A stretch of 64,000 nucleotides of DNA from Cohnella cholangitidis (GCF_014107495.1 NZ_CP041969.1:5815501-5879500); one strand, 5' to 3'; positions 8,607-17,401 are shown, counted from the stretch's first letter. Notes: generated by a model not told the origin, from the sequence alone. A program made the numbers and translations.

Positions 8607-8675
8607 ATGGATTCGATTAAGCTGCAGTCGATCGTTCAAAAAAATAAGCATACTGCTGGAATGGAGTTACGCTAA
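8607..8675 (+). CDS. 22-residue upstream peptide, possibly coupled to the adhesin gene
   Basis: A short frame starting at an ATG directly preceded by AGAGGGAGGA, the strongest ribosome binding site in this interval. It encodes a basic 22-residue peptide and ends in TAA two bases before the adhesin start codon. The adhesin itself has only GGAG eleven bases upstream, located inside this small frame. Translational coupling is therefore plausible. No similarity to a known leader peptide is recognised, so the call is structural only. Confidence 0.4.
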   Translation: MDSIKLQSIVQKNKHTAGMELR

Positions 8676-8677
8676 GG

Positions 8678-11600
8678 ATGAAGAAAAAATTTGGATTTGT
8701 CTTACTTGCAGTATTGATCATTTGGCAAAGCATTAACGGATTAGCCTTCTTTAAGGAGGCTCATGCCGCGGAAATCACGGACAACCTCATTACGGGCGTT
8801 AAGCTGACTGTGAAAGACGGAAGCGGAAACTCCGTCACGGATGTCGTATACGAACAAGGCGCAAACGTTCAAATCGATTTCGATTGGAAATTGAAGAACA
8901 ACCATGGATACAGCGACGGCGATACGTATTCGTTCGATCTGCCGAACAAGTTTCTCCTCAACAATGACGTGACCGGCAAACTGTACATCGATGGCGATGA
9001 CGTCGGAGATTTTCTCGTGCGAAAGGCGGATCACAAGGCGATCATGACTTTTAACGAGTACATCGAGGATTACGACGACGTTCAGGGCAAATTGACGATC
9101 AATACGAAATTCGACGCGCAGCAGATCACGGGCAGCACTACGCAATATATTGATTTCCCGTTCATCACCCCCGCGGTAACGCTGACGTTGCAGTTTAAAC
9201 CCAATGTCGGCAAAACGATAAACAAATCCGGCGCGGCTCAATCGTTTAATCCCAAGCGCATTGATTGGACCATTGACGTGAATAAGAAATTAGAGACGAT
9301 AAACAACGCGGTTGTCATAGATCCGATTCCTGACGGCTTGCAATTTCAATCGGCTACGCTTGCCGTCTACGAGCTCGGCGTTAATTTGGACGGCTCAACC
9401 GTCGTAGGGGCCGTGTATAACAACAACTATGTCGTGACGCAAACGGATGATCTTAAAGATTTCAAACTGAGCTTCACCGATCCTAGCATAAGCAAAGCCT
9501 ATCGGATCGTATACTCGACCGATATTACGGACTCCAGCAAAACAAGCTTCACTAACGAAGCGACGTTTGCATCGGGCAATACGGTTATCGATAAATCAAC
9601 TGCCAATGTACCGATTGTATACGGGAAGGAACTAGAGAAAAACTCAACCGGTTACGACGCCCCTACCCAAACGATCGATTGGCAGATCAAGTACAATTTT
9701 AAAGAGTCTACCATCGCGCAAGCCGATGCTAAACTGACGGATCGGTTTAACGATACGCAAGAACTCGTGCCGGGAACGCTGAAGATTTATCCGGTTACGC
9801 TAGACTCAAGCGGAAACCCGACTAAGGGCGCGGCTTTGTCATCGGGCTATACGAAAACCGATTTCGTGCCGGCCGGAGGCAAGGGCGGATTTGATATTCA
9901 GTTCCATAGCGCGGTTACCGGGGCTTATATCATCGAATATCAAACCCAAGCCAAAGTACGGGTGGAAAATTCCGCTACGATCACTAACGACGTGAACGGA
10001 ATCAAAGGGTACCGCAGCATCGAACAGTTGATCATCAAAAAAAGCAGCGGAACTTACGATTACAATAACAAAACGGTTTCTTGGACCATCGAGATCAACG
10101 GGGATAATGACACGATGAAAGACGTGGTCATTACGGATACTTTCGAGAACGCGGGGTTGGAATTTGTTCCGAGTTCATTGGTAGTTAAAGATGACCATAA
10201 CCACACTTTAACAAGTCCTGGGGATTATTCGGTAACGACTACGACTACCCCTCCCGGTTTTAAGCTGCAATTTGTGAATGACGTTACCGAAAAACACACG
10301 ATTACCTACAAAACCAAATACGATTGGAAATCCAGAGACGATGACTCAGCCGGATTCCAAAACGTAGGAAAGATCGGCTGGAAAGATACGTTAATGGTGT
10401 CCCATACTAAGGTAACGAACGTCGTATCTTCGTCCCCGAATGCCCAAACGAAAAATAACGGGATCAAAAAAGGCGAGTACAACGCGGCTACTAAAGAAAT
10501 TACTTGGGAGATCGAAGCAAACTATAATAGAGAAACGATTGCGAACGCCATCGTGCAAGATCCGTTGCTGAACGGTCAAACGCTCGTACCGGGTTCCTTG
10601 AAAGTCCATAAGTTGAACTTCAGCAGCTCCGGATCTTCCGTAGGGACGCTCGTGCCTGCCGGCGATTATTCCTATGCGGTAGACGGTTCTAACGTGTTGC
10701 GAGTGAATCTGGGTTCGATCAACTCGGGTTACTACATTACGTTCAAAACGACTCTCGACGGCAAGCTGATCAATAACGATATTACCAACATCGCTAAGGT
10801 GCTTAACGGTACTACGCCGGTGTCGGGAGACTTGGTGAAGACGGTCACGATCCCGAAAGCCGGCGAGTACGTCTTCAAAAAAGCGACGCAAAACGGATCC
10901 AAGATCGACTGGACGATCAATATTAACCATGGCCAATCCTATGTCAAAGATGCGAAGATCATGGACGAGCCTAGCGTCAATCAACTGTTGCTAGAGGATT
11001 CGTTCCATCTGTACGCAACGACCGTGCTGCCTACCGGCGTTGTCAATCAGGCGGGAGAGCTGACTAAAGGCACCGACTACGATCTAGCGATCACAACCGC
11101 GGCCAATGGAGTTCAAAGCTTCGTTCTAAGCTTCAAGCAAGATATTTCTTCGGGATACATCTTGAAGTATCAATCGGAAATCGATGCGAATAACGGAGAT
11201 ACGGTTTCGAACAAAGTCAGCTTCGCGGGGAACAATGTCGCTACCGTGAGCAAAGACACGACCGAGAACATCGTCGTAGCGGTAACGACCGGTTCCGGAA
11301 CGGGAAGCGGCGTGCAAGGTTCGCTTACCGTCGCGAAAGTAGACGAAGATAATCACGCGACCGTGCTGGAAGGCGCCACGTTTACGTTGCATCGCAAAGT
11401 CGGCACCAATTTGAAATTAATCAACACGCTGACGACTGACGCGGACGGTATCGTTCTATTCGACAAGCTGAAGTCGGGGGATTATGTCTTGGAGGAAACC
11501 GTCGCTCCGAACGGATACGATTTGGATTCGACGAAAATCAACGTTACGATCAGTTCTGCTAATCCGAATATTCATCAACAAGTAACGAACAAGGCAGAGC

Positions 11601-12427
11601 CGAGCCCAAGTCCGAGCCCAAGTCCGAGCCCAAGTCCGAGCCCAAGTCCGAGCCCAAGCCCAAGCCCAAGCCCAAGCCCAAGCCCAAGCCCAAGCCCAAG
11701 CCCAAGCCCAAGTCCGAGTCCGAGCCCGGAACCAAGCCCAAGTCCGAGCCCAAGCCCAAGCCCAAGCCCAAGCCCGGAACCAAGCCCGAGCCCAAGTCCG
11801 AGCCCAAGTCCGAGCCCGGAACCAAGCCCGAGCCCAAGTCCGAGCCCGGAACCAAGCCCGAGCCCAGAACCAAGCCCAAGCCCAAGCCCGAGCCCAAGCC
11901 CAAGCCCGAGCCCAAGCCCAAGCCCAAGCCCGAGCCCAAGCCCAAGCCCAAGCCCGAGCCCGAGCCCAAGCCCAAGCCCAAGCCCAAGCCCAAGCCCAAG
12001 CCCAAGCCCATCTCCATCGCCGGACAAGGAGAACCAAAAGGAAAAAACGCCTATTGATACTCCGGTAAAAGGAAAAGTAACCGTTCCGGAAGGCGGCAAA
12101 GCTTCAATCGGAGAACAACCGAAACACGGTACCGTTACGATTACTCCGGATGGCAATTGGAAATATACGCCTGACTCTGGCTATACGGGGAAAGATAAAT
12201 TCAAGGTGATCGTAACGGACGATGAAGGAAACGAAGATGAAATTCTCGTTGAGATCGATGTCGAAGACATCCCTCGAGGCGGAGTTAACGGCGGAGAGAA
12301 ATCACCTCCGACGCTGCCGAAGACAGGCGAAGAGAGCCAGCTTCCGATTCAGCTTACGGGACTCGGTTTAATCGTCCTGGGAGTGTTCTTCCTTGCAAGG
12401 AAAAGAATTTTTCGCAAAGCGAAATAA
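8678..12427 (+). CDS. large LPXTG cell-wall-anchored adhesin
   Basis: A 1249-residue surface protein. A signal peptide (residues 1-31, ending AHA) precedes an N-terminal adhesin domain (about 35-190) of the collagen-adhesin/SdrD type. Then come five related modules, each opened by an IDW/VSW/ITW motif near residues 193, 331, 466, 606 and 741. A SpaA/Cna-B domain (about 880-975) has Lys in VAKVDED and Glu in LEETVAP suited to an isopeptide bond. A Ser-Pro tract of roughly 140 residues with Glu-Pro interruptions follows. A Big/cadherin-like domain (about 1130-1205), LPKTGE near 1213, a membrane helix and a basic tail complete it. A sortase gene lies 1.2 kb downstream. The ligand is unknown. Confidence 0.9.
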   Translation: MKKKFGFVLLAVLIIWQSINGLAFFKEAHAAEITDNLITGVKLTVKDGSGNSVTDVVYEQGANVQIDFDWKLKNNHGYSDGDTYSFDLPNKFLLNNDVTGKLYIDGDDVGDFLVRKADHKAIMTFNEYIEDYDDVQGKLTINTKFDAQQITGSTTQYIDFPFITPAVTLTLQFKPNVGKTINKSGAAQSFNPKRIDWTIDVNKKLETINNAVVIDPIPDGLQFQSATLAVYELGVNLDGSTVVGAVYNNNYVVTQTDDLKDFKLSFTDPSISKAYRIVYSTDITDSSKTSFTNEATFASGNTVIDKSTANVPIVYGKELEKNSTGYDAPTQTIDWQIKYNFKESTIAQADAKLTDRFNDTQELVPGTLKIYPVTLDSSGNPTKGAALSSGYTKTDFVPAGGKGGFDIQFHSAVTGAYIIEYQTQAKVRVENSATITNDVNGIKGYRSIEQLIIKKSSGTYDYNNKTVSWTIEINGDNDTMKDVVITDTFENAGLEFVPSSLVVKDDHNHTLTSPGDYSVTTTTTPPGFKLQFVNDVTEKHTITYKTKYDWKSRDDDSAGFQNVGKIGWKDTLMVSHTKVTNVVSSSPNAQTKNNGIKKGEYNAATKEITWEIEANYNRETIANAIVQDPLLNGQTLVPGSLKVHKLNFSSSGSSVGTLVPAGDYSYAVDGSNVLRVNLGSINSGYYITFKTTLDGKLINNDITNIAKVLNGTTPVSGDLVKTVTIPKAGEYVFKKATQNGSKIDWTININHGQSYVKDAKIMDEPSVNQLLLEDSFHLYATTVLPTGVVNQAGELTKGTDYDLAITTAANGVQSFVLSFKQDISSGYILKYQSEIDANNGDTVSNKVSFAGNNVATVSKDTTENIVVAVTTGSGTGSGVQGSLTVAKVDEDNHATVLEGATFTLHRKVGTNLKLINTLTTDADGIVLFDKLKSGDYVLEETVAPNGYDLDSTKINVTISSANPNIHQQVTNKAEPSPSPSPSPSPSPSPSPSPSPSPSPSPSPSPSPSPSPSPSPSPEPSPSPSPSPSPSPSPEPSPSPSPSPSPSPEPSPSPSPSPEPSPSPEPSPSPSPSPSPSPSPSPSPSPSPSPSPSPSPSPSPSPSPSPSPSPSPSPSPDKENQKEKTPIDTPVKGKVTVPEGGKASIGEQPKHGTVTITPDGNWKYTPDSGYTGKDKFKVIVTDDEGNEDEILVEIDVEDIPRGGVNGGEKSPPTLPKTGEESQLPIQLTGLGLIVLGVFFLARKRIFRKAK
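11599..12018 (+). repeat. Ser-Pro encoding tandem repeat inside the adhesin gene
   Basis: About 420 bases of AGCCCAAG/AGTCCGAG six-base units encode alternating Ser-Pro with several Glu-Pro substitutions. It probably forms a stiff wall-spanning stalk that displays the N-terminal domains. Such a tract is prone to slippage, so its length may vary between isolates or be mis-assembled. Confidence 0.9.
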
Positions 12428-12453
12428 GAGTTGAAAATAGACGATAAACTTCC

Positions 12454-12484
12454 AAAACCTGCTGATTTTCAGCAGGTTTTTTCT
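12454..12484 (+). terminator. rho-independent terminator after the adhesin gene
   Basis: AAAACCTGCTGA pairs with TCAGCAGGTTTT around a three-base loop and ends in a T-run. It separates the adhesin transcript from the riboswitch-controlled gene. Confidence 0.9.
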
Positions 12485-12525
12485 TGCTTTTCTATTGAAG
12501 ATTTAGTAGAGTTGACATAAGAAAG

Positions 12526-12612
12526 CTAACGCGATAACGGCAAACCTGTCGAAAGGCAGGGACGCAAAGCTAAAGGCCTTCCCGTAAGGATGGCAGCCAG
12601 TTACCGAAAGTC
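12526..12612 (+). promoter_or_regulatory. cyclic di-GMP-I (GEMM-I) riboswitch aptamer, copy 1
   Basis: The conserved aptamer blocks are present in order: GGCAAACC, a GAAA tetraloop hairpin (CCTGTCGAAAGGCAGG), GGGACGCAAAGC, a GGCC... tetraloop-receptor hairpin, ATGGCAGCCAG and TTACCGA. These match the known c-di-GMP-I class, in which GNRA loop and receptor dock. A run of seven T (12618-12624) follows a few bases downstream, but no clear terminator stem is seen before it. Confidence 0.92.
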
Positions 12613-12645
12613 GATGCTTTTTTTCTGTTTTCGGAAGATAAAACG

Positions 12646-12732
12646 ATCACGATAAACGGCAAACCTGTCGAAAGGCAGGGACGCAAAGCTAGAGGGCCTT
12701 CCCGTAAGGATGGCAGCCAGTTACCGAAAGGG
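12646..12732 (+). promoter_or_regulatory. cyclic di-GMP-I (GEMM-I) riboswitch aptamer, copy 2
   Basis: This copy is nearly identical to copy 1 over about 75 bases; the visible differences in the core are an inserted base and a base change in the short stem after GCAAAGCT. Its 3' edge (TTACCGAAAGGGG) merges with the AAAGGGG ribosome binding site (12727-12733) of the transglutaminase-like gene, nine bases before the ATG. Translational control by access to the ribosome binding site is therefore likely for this copy. The two aptamers in tandem suggest a steeper or two-input response (inference). Confidence 0.92.
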
Positions 12733-12742
12733 GTTTTATCCT

Positions 12743-13558
12743 ATGCTTAAAGTTTCAAGAATGTTGTTAGCGTTAGCGGTACTAATCGTTGCCATACCGT
12801 CTATGGCTTTCGCCGGCTCGGCCGCCGGCAAGGGAATGTTGGAAGTGTCCCGAGTTGACCAAGGGACGATCGGCGTAACCGATGAGGCCAACCGCGCGGG
12901 AGCGACGAAAGTAAAGATTGCGAAAGGCGAGATCAGCTATATATACTCGCTGAACGACGCAAAAGATGATCAAACGGTTTGGCTTCCGTTGCAGATGGGC
13001 GACGGAGCTTACGATATCGCGGTTCTGGAAAATGTCTCAGGCAACAAATATAGGGTTCTTGCAACGGAGAAGCTGGAAGTTAAAGTAGCGGATGCCGAAG
13101 ACGTCTACTTGAATTCCGTGCAGAACGTGAATTGGCTGGATGCCGATAAGGCCGTAGCCAAAGCGAAGGCATTAACTGCCGGCAGCAAGACGGATGAACA
13201 AAAAGCAACCGCGATTTATCAATATATCGTCCGCAACATCCGTTACGACCATGAATTGGCGAGTAGCGTGCAAGCGGATTACGTCCCGGACATCGACGAG
13301 ACGTTAACGACAGGCAAAGGCATCTGCTACGGCTACGCTACGTTATTCGCCGCGATGCTCCGCAGCGAAGGGATTCCAACGAAGCTGGTTATGGGATCTG
13401 CGGACGCCGTTAAGGAGTATCACGCTTGGAACGAGGTTTATTTGAACGGGAAATGGGTCATTATCGACACTACCGTGGACGCGGGTTTGAAAAAGGCGGG
13501 GACGAAAGAGTTGCTCGTTAAAAAAGCCAGCGAATATAAAGCCGCTAAAGTTTATTAA
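12743..13558 (+). CDS. secreted transglutaminase-like (papain-fold) protein under c-di-GMP riboswitch control
   Basis: A 271-residue protein with a signal peptide (residues 1-24, cleavage after AFA). The transglutaminase-core domain lies in the C-terminal half, with Cys195 in GKGICYGYA, His227 in YHAWNEV and Asp242 in WVIIDTT. The N-terminal half has no recognised domain. The start at 12743 is chosen because AAAGGGG lies nine bases upstream and the signal peptide begins there. Two tandem c-di-GMP-I aptamers precede it. Such domains act as proteases, cross-linkers or peptide-cleaving enzymes; which applies here cannot be read. Its position beside a wall-anchored adhesin and a sortase suggests a surface role. 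Confidence 0.88.
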   Translation: MLKVSRMLLALAVLIVAIPSMAFAGSAAGKGMLEVSRVDQGTIGVTDEANRAGATKVKIAKGEISYIYSLNDAKDDQTVWLPLQMGDGAYDIAVLENVSGNKYRVLATEKLEVKVADAEDVYLNSVQNVNWLDADKAVAKAKALTAGSKTDEQKATAIYQYIVRNIRYDHELASSVQADYVPDIDETLTTGKGICYGYATLFAAMLRSEGIPTKLVMGSADAVKEYHAWNEVYLNGKWVIIDTTVDAGLKKAGTKELLVKKASEYKAAKVY

Positions 13559-13578
13559 TGCTCGAATGTACACAATTT

Positions 13579-13617
13579 AAGCCACTAGGTCATTATTGCC
13601 TAGTGGCTTTGTTTTTT
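13579..13617 (+). terminator. rho-independent terminator between convergent genes
   Basis: AAGCCACTAGG pairs with CCTAGTGGCTT and is followed by GTTTTTT. It serves the transglutaminase-like gene and may act for the convergent sortase gene. Confidence 0.85.
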
Positions 13618-14266
13618 AGAGCTTAGCATGGATGATTAATCTATGGGTCGGGTTAACGAGCGGATCGCAAGTGATAAGAGTAAGGATGCTATCGTCGTTG
13701 TTGCCGTTCAGAACGGACAGATCGGTCGGTTCGACGACGGATATTTTGAACACGGTATAGTTTAGCTGTTTATTTCTAGTTTGGATTGCAATGGCGTCGC
13801 CGATTTCAAGTTCATTCAAGCGATTGAACAGTCTGCCTTTCGTCCGGGCTCTATGGGCGGCTATGGCGGCATTGCCGACCTCTCCGAGCGCTGCAGTTTC
13901 GGTCATGTGCGCGGCTGCGATTTTCATGTTCGCTTTCGTAGCCCCTTCAAGCACAGGCAGCTTCAGATCGATTTTATCGATCGCGATGACGGCGATCGCC
14001 TGATCCTGCATTTCTTCCGTTTCCGTATCGGTTGTCGCGGCGGGTTCGGGTTCAGGCTGCTCGGCCGATTCGTTGAATACGCGCGAGAGCTGCTCGTATC
14101 GATTTTTGATCAGGTCGTTGTTGTCGGTTTCGTTCGGATTGAATTCGATCTGAACCGCGTCATCCAACAGCTTCCGTTGTTCCCAGTCGTAATAACGTTC
14201 CTTGACTGTCGGGTACAGCAGAAGGCATATGCCGGCAACGATCAACAGATAAGGCCACTTTCTCAA
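13616..14266 (-). CDS. class D-like sortase
   Basis: A 216-residue transpeptidase with one N-terminal membrane anchor (residues 5-20), a Glu/Thr-rich linker (about 65-88) and a sortase barrel. Catalytic His138 (AIAAHRART), Cys200 (TLITCDP) and Arg209 (PTHRLIIHA) are present. The gene uses a TTG start (14266) seven bases after GGAG. It probably anchors the LPKTGE adhesin encoded 1.2 kb away; class D enzymes usually prefer LPNTA-type signals, so substrate match should be considered open. Confidence 0.9.
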   Translation of the reverse strand: MRKWPYLLIVAGICLLLYPTVKERYYDWEQRKLLDDAVQIEFNPNETDNNDLIKNRYEQLSRVFNESAEQPEPEPAATTDTETEEMQDQAIAVIAIDKIDLKLPVLEGATKANMKIAAAHMTETAALGEVGNAAIAAHRARTKGRLFNRLNELEIGDAIAIQTRNKQLNYTVFKISVVEPTDLSVLNGNNDDSILTLITCDPLVNPTHRLIIHAKL

Positions 14267-14597
14267 AGCGCTTCTCCTTCTTTCCTAATATTCCTGAATT
14301 AACAAACTACTGATTATTAATATACAGTGTATTCCTGAACAATAACTAGACACAATAGCGTGAGTCGAAATTGACACTTGATGTTCATAAGGGAGTACAG
14401 AAATTGTTCAGTTCTCTTTGTTAAGATAAGTAGTATTGTGCAAGTAATAGTCTCAATGTACTATTATTCGATATTATTCGACAAAATATGCCATTACTAT
14501 TTAGTTACTAAGTAATGGTATTATGGGAGAACGAAAAAAAGATAGATTTAGGCGGTAGAACAAGGCTTTACTTGGTTATTGAAGGAGTAGAAGAACA
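14267..14597. other. AT-rich noncoding region between sortase and exopolysaccharide operon
   Basis: No gene is visible. The region is markedly AT-rich relative to its neighbours and must carry the divergent promoters. An imperfect inverted repeat, CCATTACT...AGTAATGG, lies at about 14501-14530. No riboswitch aptamer like the one at 12.5 kb is present here. Confidence 0.6.
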
Positions 14598-16061
14598 ATG
14601 AGAAAAAGGGTTGGAAAACAAGTAAAAAAAGGCGCTCCGATCTTACTTTTGGCCCTTGCGCTGTTCGGGCTTTCCGGCTGCGGTTTATTCGGCGGCGGAA
14701 ACGATCAGGCTTCAGGCGGCGAAAACGCGGATAAACAAACCCATTCCCCGATCGCTCGGTACGACGGGGAGATGAGCAAGGTCATTCCTAACGTATACAC
14801 GGCTAAGAAGGAGCTGTCTTTGACGTTTAACGGGTTAGGGGACGATCAAACGATTAAAGCTTTGCTTGACGAACTGGATACCTATCACATCAAAGCTACC
14901 TTTTTCGTGCCGGGGATGAGGGTGGCGGAAGAGCCGGAACTCGCGAAGGAAATCGTATCCCGGGGCCATGAGATCGAGAACAATACGCTGAACCGATTGG
15001 ACATGACCAAGTTAAGCTATGAGCAAATAGTAGAAGAAATCGGACTAAGCAACGAGATCATCGAGAAAAACACCGGTATCGCTCCTCGGTATGTTCGGAC
15101 TAGATCCGGGGACTACAACGACGATGTCCGACTGGCGGCAGCCTATAACGGAATGGACGCCGTCGTTGTGTATAGCATGTTTCTACATAACTGGCAGCAA
15201 GAGAGCGACGCGGAAAAGGAACTCTATGTCCGGAAGTATATCAATCGCGGCGGCATCATTACGGTCGATACGGAAGAGAACAAGAATGCGGTCGAGTCCA
15301 TTTCGATTCTGGCCAAAGCGGCCAAGGAAGTCGGGTACGACTTTATTCCGCTTAACCAATTAATCGAGCACGGCGGGGAAAGGAAGCCCTATACGGACAT
15401 TAAAGGCTACGATGCGGCAACCGTTAATCCCAATTATCAGAATGCCAAATACAACCTGATCTATGACAAAGAAACGGATAAGAAAGAAATTACGTTGACG
15501 TTCGACGATTGGGGGACGGATTATACCGTTACGAAAATATTAGACATTCTGGCCGAACACGACGTTAAAGCGACTTTCTTCTTGCGGGCAAAAGGCGTCG
15601 AAGCGAATCCGAATTTGGCGAGGGCGATGATCGAGGAAGGGCATGACGTAGCTAACCACTCGTATACTCACCCGGTCGTGACGACGTTATCCGCGGAAGC
15701 GTTGCAGGAGGACGTCGTCAAAGCCCATCAAGTGATCACGGAAGCGATCCAGCAGCAGCCGACGATGCTTTTTAGGCCGCCTACCGGAGAAATCGACGAT
15801 CATACGGCAAAGGTCATCGCGGCGATCGGTTACCCGGATATCGCATTGTACGACGTCACGACATTCGATTGGGACATAAATAACAGCGCCCAAGATATCG
15901 TGAACAAGATCATGGAGCAGACCGAGGACGGCAGCGTTATTTTATTGCACATGTTGGACGACATTCATACGATCGAGGCGTTGCCGATAGCGATCGAACG
16001 GTTGAAGCAAAAAGGTTTTACGTTCGTTAAGATGGCGGATCTCGTCGGATTGAACAAGTAA
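14598..16061 (+). CDS. lipoprotein with tandem polysaccharide deacetylase (NodB) domains, first one degenerate
   Basis: A 487-residue lipoprotein: lipobox LSGC with Cys28. The second NodB domain (about 297-485) keeps all CE4 motifs: TFDD near 301, HSYTHP near 353, RPPTG near 393 and LLHM. The first domain (about 70-265) has the fold but lost the metal site: LTFNGLGD instead of TFDDG and NNTLNRL instead of HxxxH. One active and one pseudo-domain is a pattern seen in proteins where the inactive copy binds glycan. It is the first gene of a tightly spaced operon with a nucleotide-sugar dehydrogenase and a polymer synthase, so it probably N-deacetylates the exported polymer at the outer membrane face. 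Confidence 0.88.
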   Translation: MRKRVGKQVKKGAPILLLALALFGLSGCGLFGGGNDQASGGENADKQTHSPIARYDGEMSKVIPNVYTAKKELSLTFNGLGDDQTIKALLDELDTYHIKATFFVPGMRVAEEPELAKEIVSRGHEIENNTLNRLDMTKLSYEQIVEEIGLSNEIIEKNTGIAPRYVRTRSGDYNDDVRLAAAYNGMDAVVVYSMFLHNWQQESDAEKELYVRKYINRGGIITVDTEENKNAVESISILAKAAKEVGYDFIPLNQLIEHGGERKPYTDIKGYDAATVNPNYQNAKYNLIYDKETDKKEITLTFDDWGTDYTVTKILDILAEHDVKATFFLRAKGVEANPNLARAMIEEGHDVANHSYTHPVVTTLSAEALQEDVVKAHQVITEAIQQQPTMLFRPPTGEIDDHTAKVIAAIGYPDIALYDVTTFDWDINNSAQDIVNKIMEQTEDGSVILLHMLDDIHTIEALPIAIERLKQKGFTFVKMADLVGLNK

Positions 16062-16087
16062 TTATGCAGGTTGCGGGGGTATGGCGA

Positions 16088-17401
16088 ATGGGACTTTATG
16101 ATAATATCGCAGACCGGCTGGAAGCGATCGCCGTTGTCGGATTAGGATACGTAGGACTGCCATTGGCAGTCGCATTCTCGAGGAGAGCGCGAGTGATCGG
16201 ATTCGACGTAAACGAGAAGAAAATCAAGGATTATGTTAGCGGAAAAGATTCCACGGGAGACCTCGGCGACGAGGCGATTAAATCTTGTTCGGTCGATTTC
16301 ACGTCGGATGAGAATAGGCTCGAGGGAGTTAAATTTTTTGTCGTATCGGTTCCGACGCCTATCCAGAGCGGTAACGTACCCGATTTGAAATACGTTCAAA
16401 GCGCCAGCCGCATGGTAGGCCGAAAGCTAAGCAAGGGCTCGATAGTCGTATACGAATCAACCGTTTATCCGGGAGTCACGGAAGAGATCTGCATTCCAAT
16501 CCTGGAGGCGGAGTCCGGCTTACGATGCGGTACGGATTTCAAGGTCGGGTACTCCCCGGAAAGGATCAATCCGGGGGACAAAGTACATCGCTTGGAGAAT
16601 ATCGTGAAGATCGTGTCCGGGATCGACGAAGAAACGACGGAAACCGTCGCGAAGCTGTACGAGCTAATAATCGATGCGGGAGTATACAGGGCGGAGAGCA
16701 TAAAAGTCGCCGAAGCGGCTAAAGTCATCGAGAACGCGCAACGCGATATTAATATCGCGTTCATGAACGAATTGTCCATGTTGTTCAACCATATGGAAAT
16801 CAATACGAAAGCGGTGCTCCAAGCAGCGGGCACCAAATGGAACTTTCTTCATTTTACGCCGGGTCTTGTCGGCGGGCATTGCATTGGCATTGATCCCTAT
16901 TATCTGACCTATAAAGCAGAGGACACCGGATATCGGTCGAAAATCATTCTAGCGGGACGGCACATTAACGACGGCATGGGGAAATACGTCGCGCAAAATA
17001 TCATTAAGATTCTCGTAAAGAAAAAACTGGATATCGGGAATACGAGAATCGGTTTTCTGGGGCTTAGCTACAAAGAAGATTCCACGGATATCCGAAATAC
17101 GAAGGTTACCGATATCATTCAAGAACTGCGGGAGTATGGCGTCGTTCCGTTCGTAGCGGACCCGCTTGTCGACAAGCAAGAAGTCTATCGGGAGTACGGA
17201 ATCGAACTGACGGAGATGTCCGAGATGACGGATTTGAACGTGGTAGTCTTAGCCGTACCGCATCAACCGTTCGCAAAAATGGAAATAGGCGATTTCGATA
17301 AGCTGTACGGCAACGCGGAGTTGAAGATCATGGTCGATATTAAAGGGATCTATTCCAAATCTCTTTACGAGAACCACGGTTACCATTACTGGAGTCTTTG
17401 A
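16088..17401 (+). CDS. nucleotide-sugar dehydrogenase (UDP-HexNAc/TviB-WbpO type)
   Basis: About 437 residues of the UDP-glucose/GDP-mannose dehydrogenase family, oxidising C6 of a UDP-sugar to the uronate with two NAD. Seen: Rossmann motif VVGLGYVGLPLA, VPTP, YESTVYPG, GYSPERINPGD, the catalytic Cys in GGHCIGIDPYYLTYKAE and the C-terminal FLGLSYKEDSTDIRNT domain. GGHCIGIDPYYLTYKAE is typical of enzymes acting on UDP-GlcNAc/GalNAc (TviB, WbpA, WbpO) rather than UDP-glucose. The start at 16088 is favoured by GGGGG eight bases upstream; an earlier ATG at 16064 exists. It supplies the likely precursor for the synthase encoded next. Confidence 0.88.
   Translation: MGLYDNIADRLEAIAVVGLGYVGLPLAVAFSRRARVIGFDVNEKKIKDYVSGKDSTGDLGDEAIKSCSVDFTSDENRLEGVKFFVVSVPTPIQSGNVPDLKYVQSASRMVGRKLSKGSIVVYESTVYPGVTEEICIPILEAESGLRCGTDFKVGYSPERINPGDKVHRLENIVKIVSGIDEETTETVAKLYELIIDAGVYRAESIKVAEAAKVIENAQRDINIAFMNELSMLFNHMEINTKAVLQAAGTKWNFLHFTPGLVGGHCIGIDPYYLTYKAEDTGYRSKIILAGRHINDGMGKYVAQNIIKILVKKKLDIGNTRIGFLGLSYKEDSTDIRNTKVTDIIQELREYGVVPFVADPLVDKQEVYREYGIELTEMSEMTDLNVVVLAVPHQPFAKMEIGDFDKLYGNAELKIMVDIKGIYSKSLYENHGYHYWSL

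Noticed and set aside
8457..8675. 72-codon reading of the frame upstream of the adhesin
   Set aside because: Its first codons lie in the loop and T-run of the punA terminator; only the last 22 codons have a ribosome binding site, so only that short form was listed.
11599..12018. Short tandem repeats as a CRISPR array
   Set aside because: Units are six bases, in frame, without spacers, and lie within a coding sequence; no cas gene is present.
11456..12156. Long open frames on the minus strand reading Trp-Ala/Gly-Leu repeats
   Set aside because: They are the antisense of the Ser-Pro repeat of the adhesin gene; the low-complexity DNA lacks stops in several frames. No ribosome binding site or family supports them.
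12512..12540. TTGACA before riboswitch copy 1 as -35 element
   Set aside because: A -10 at proper distance would be TAACGG, inside the aptamer, so the transcript would lack its 5' strand. The real promoter was not identified.
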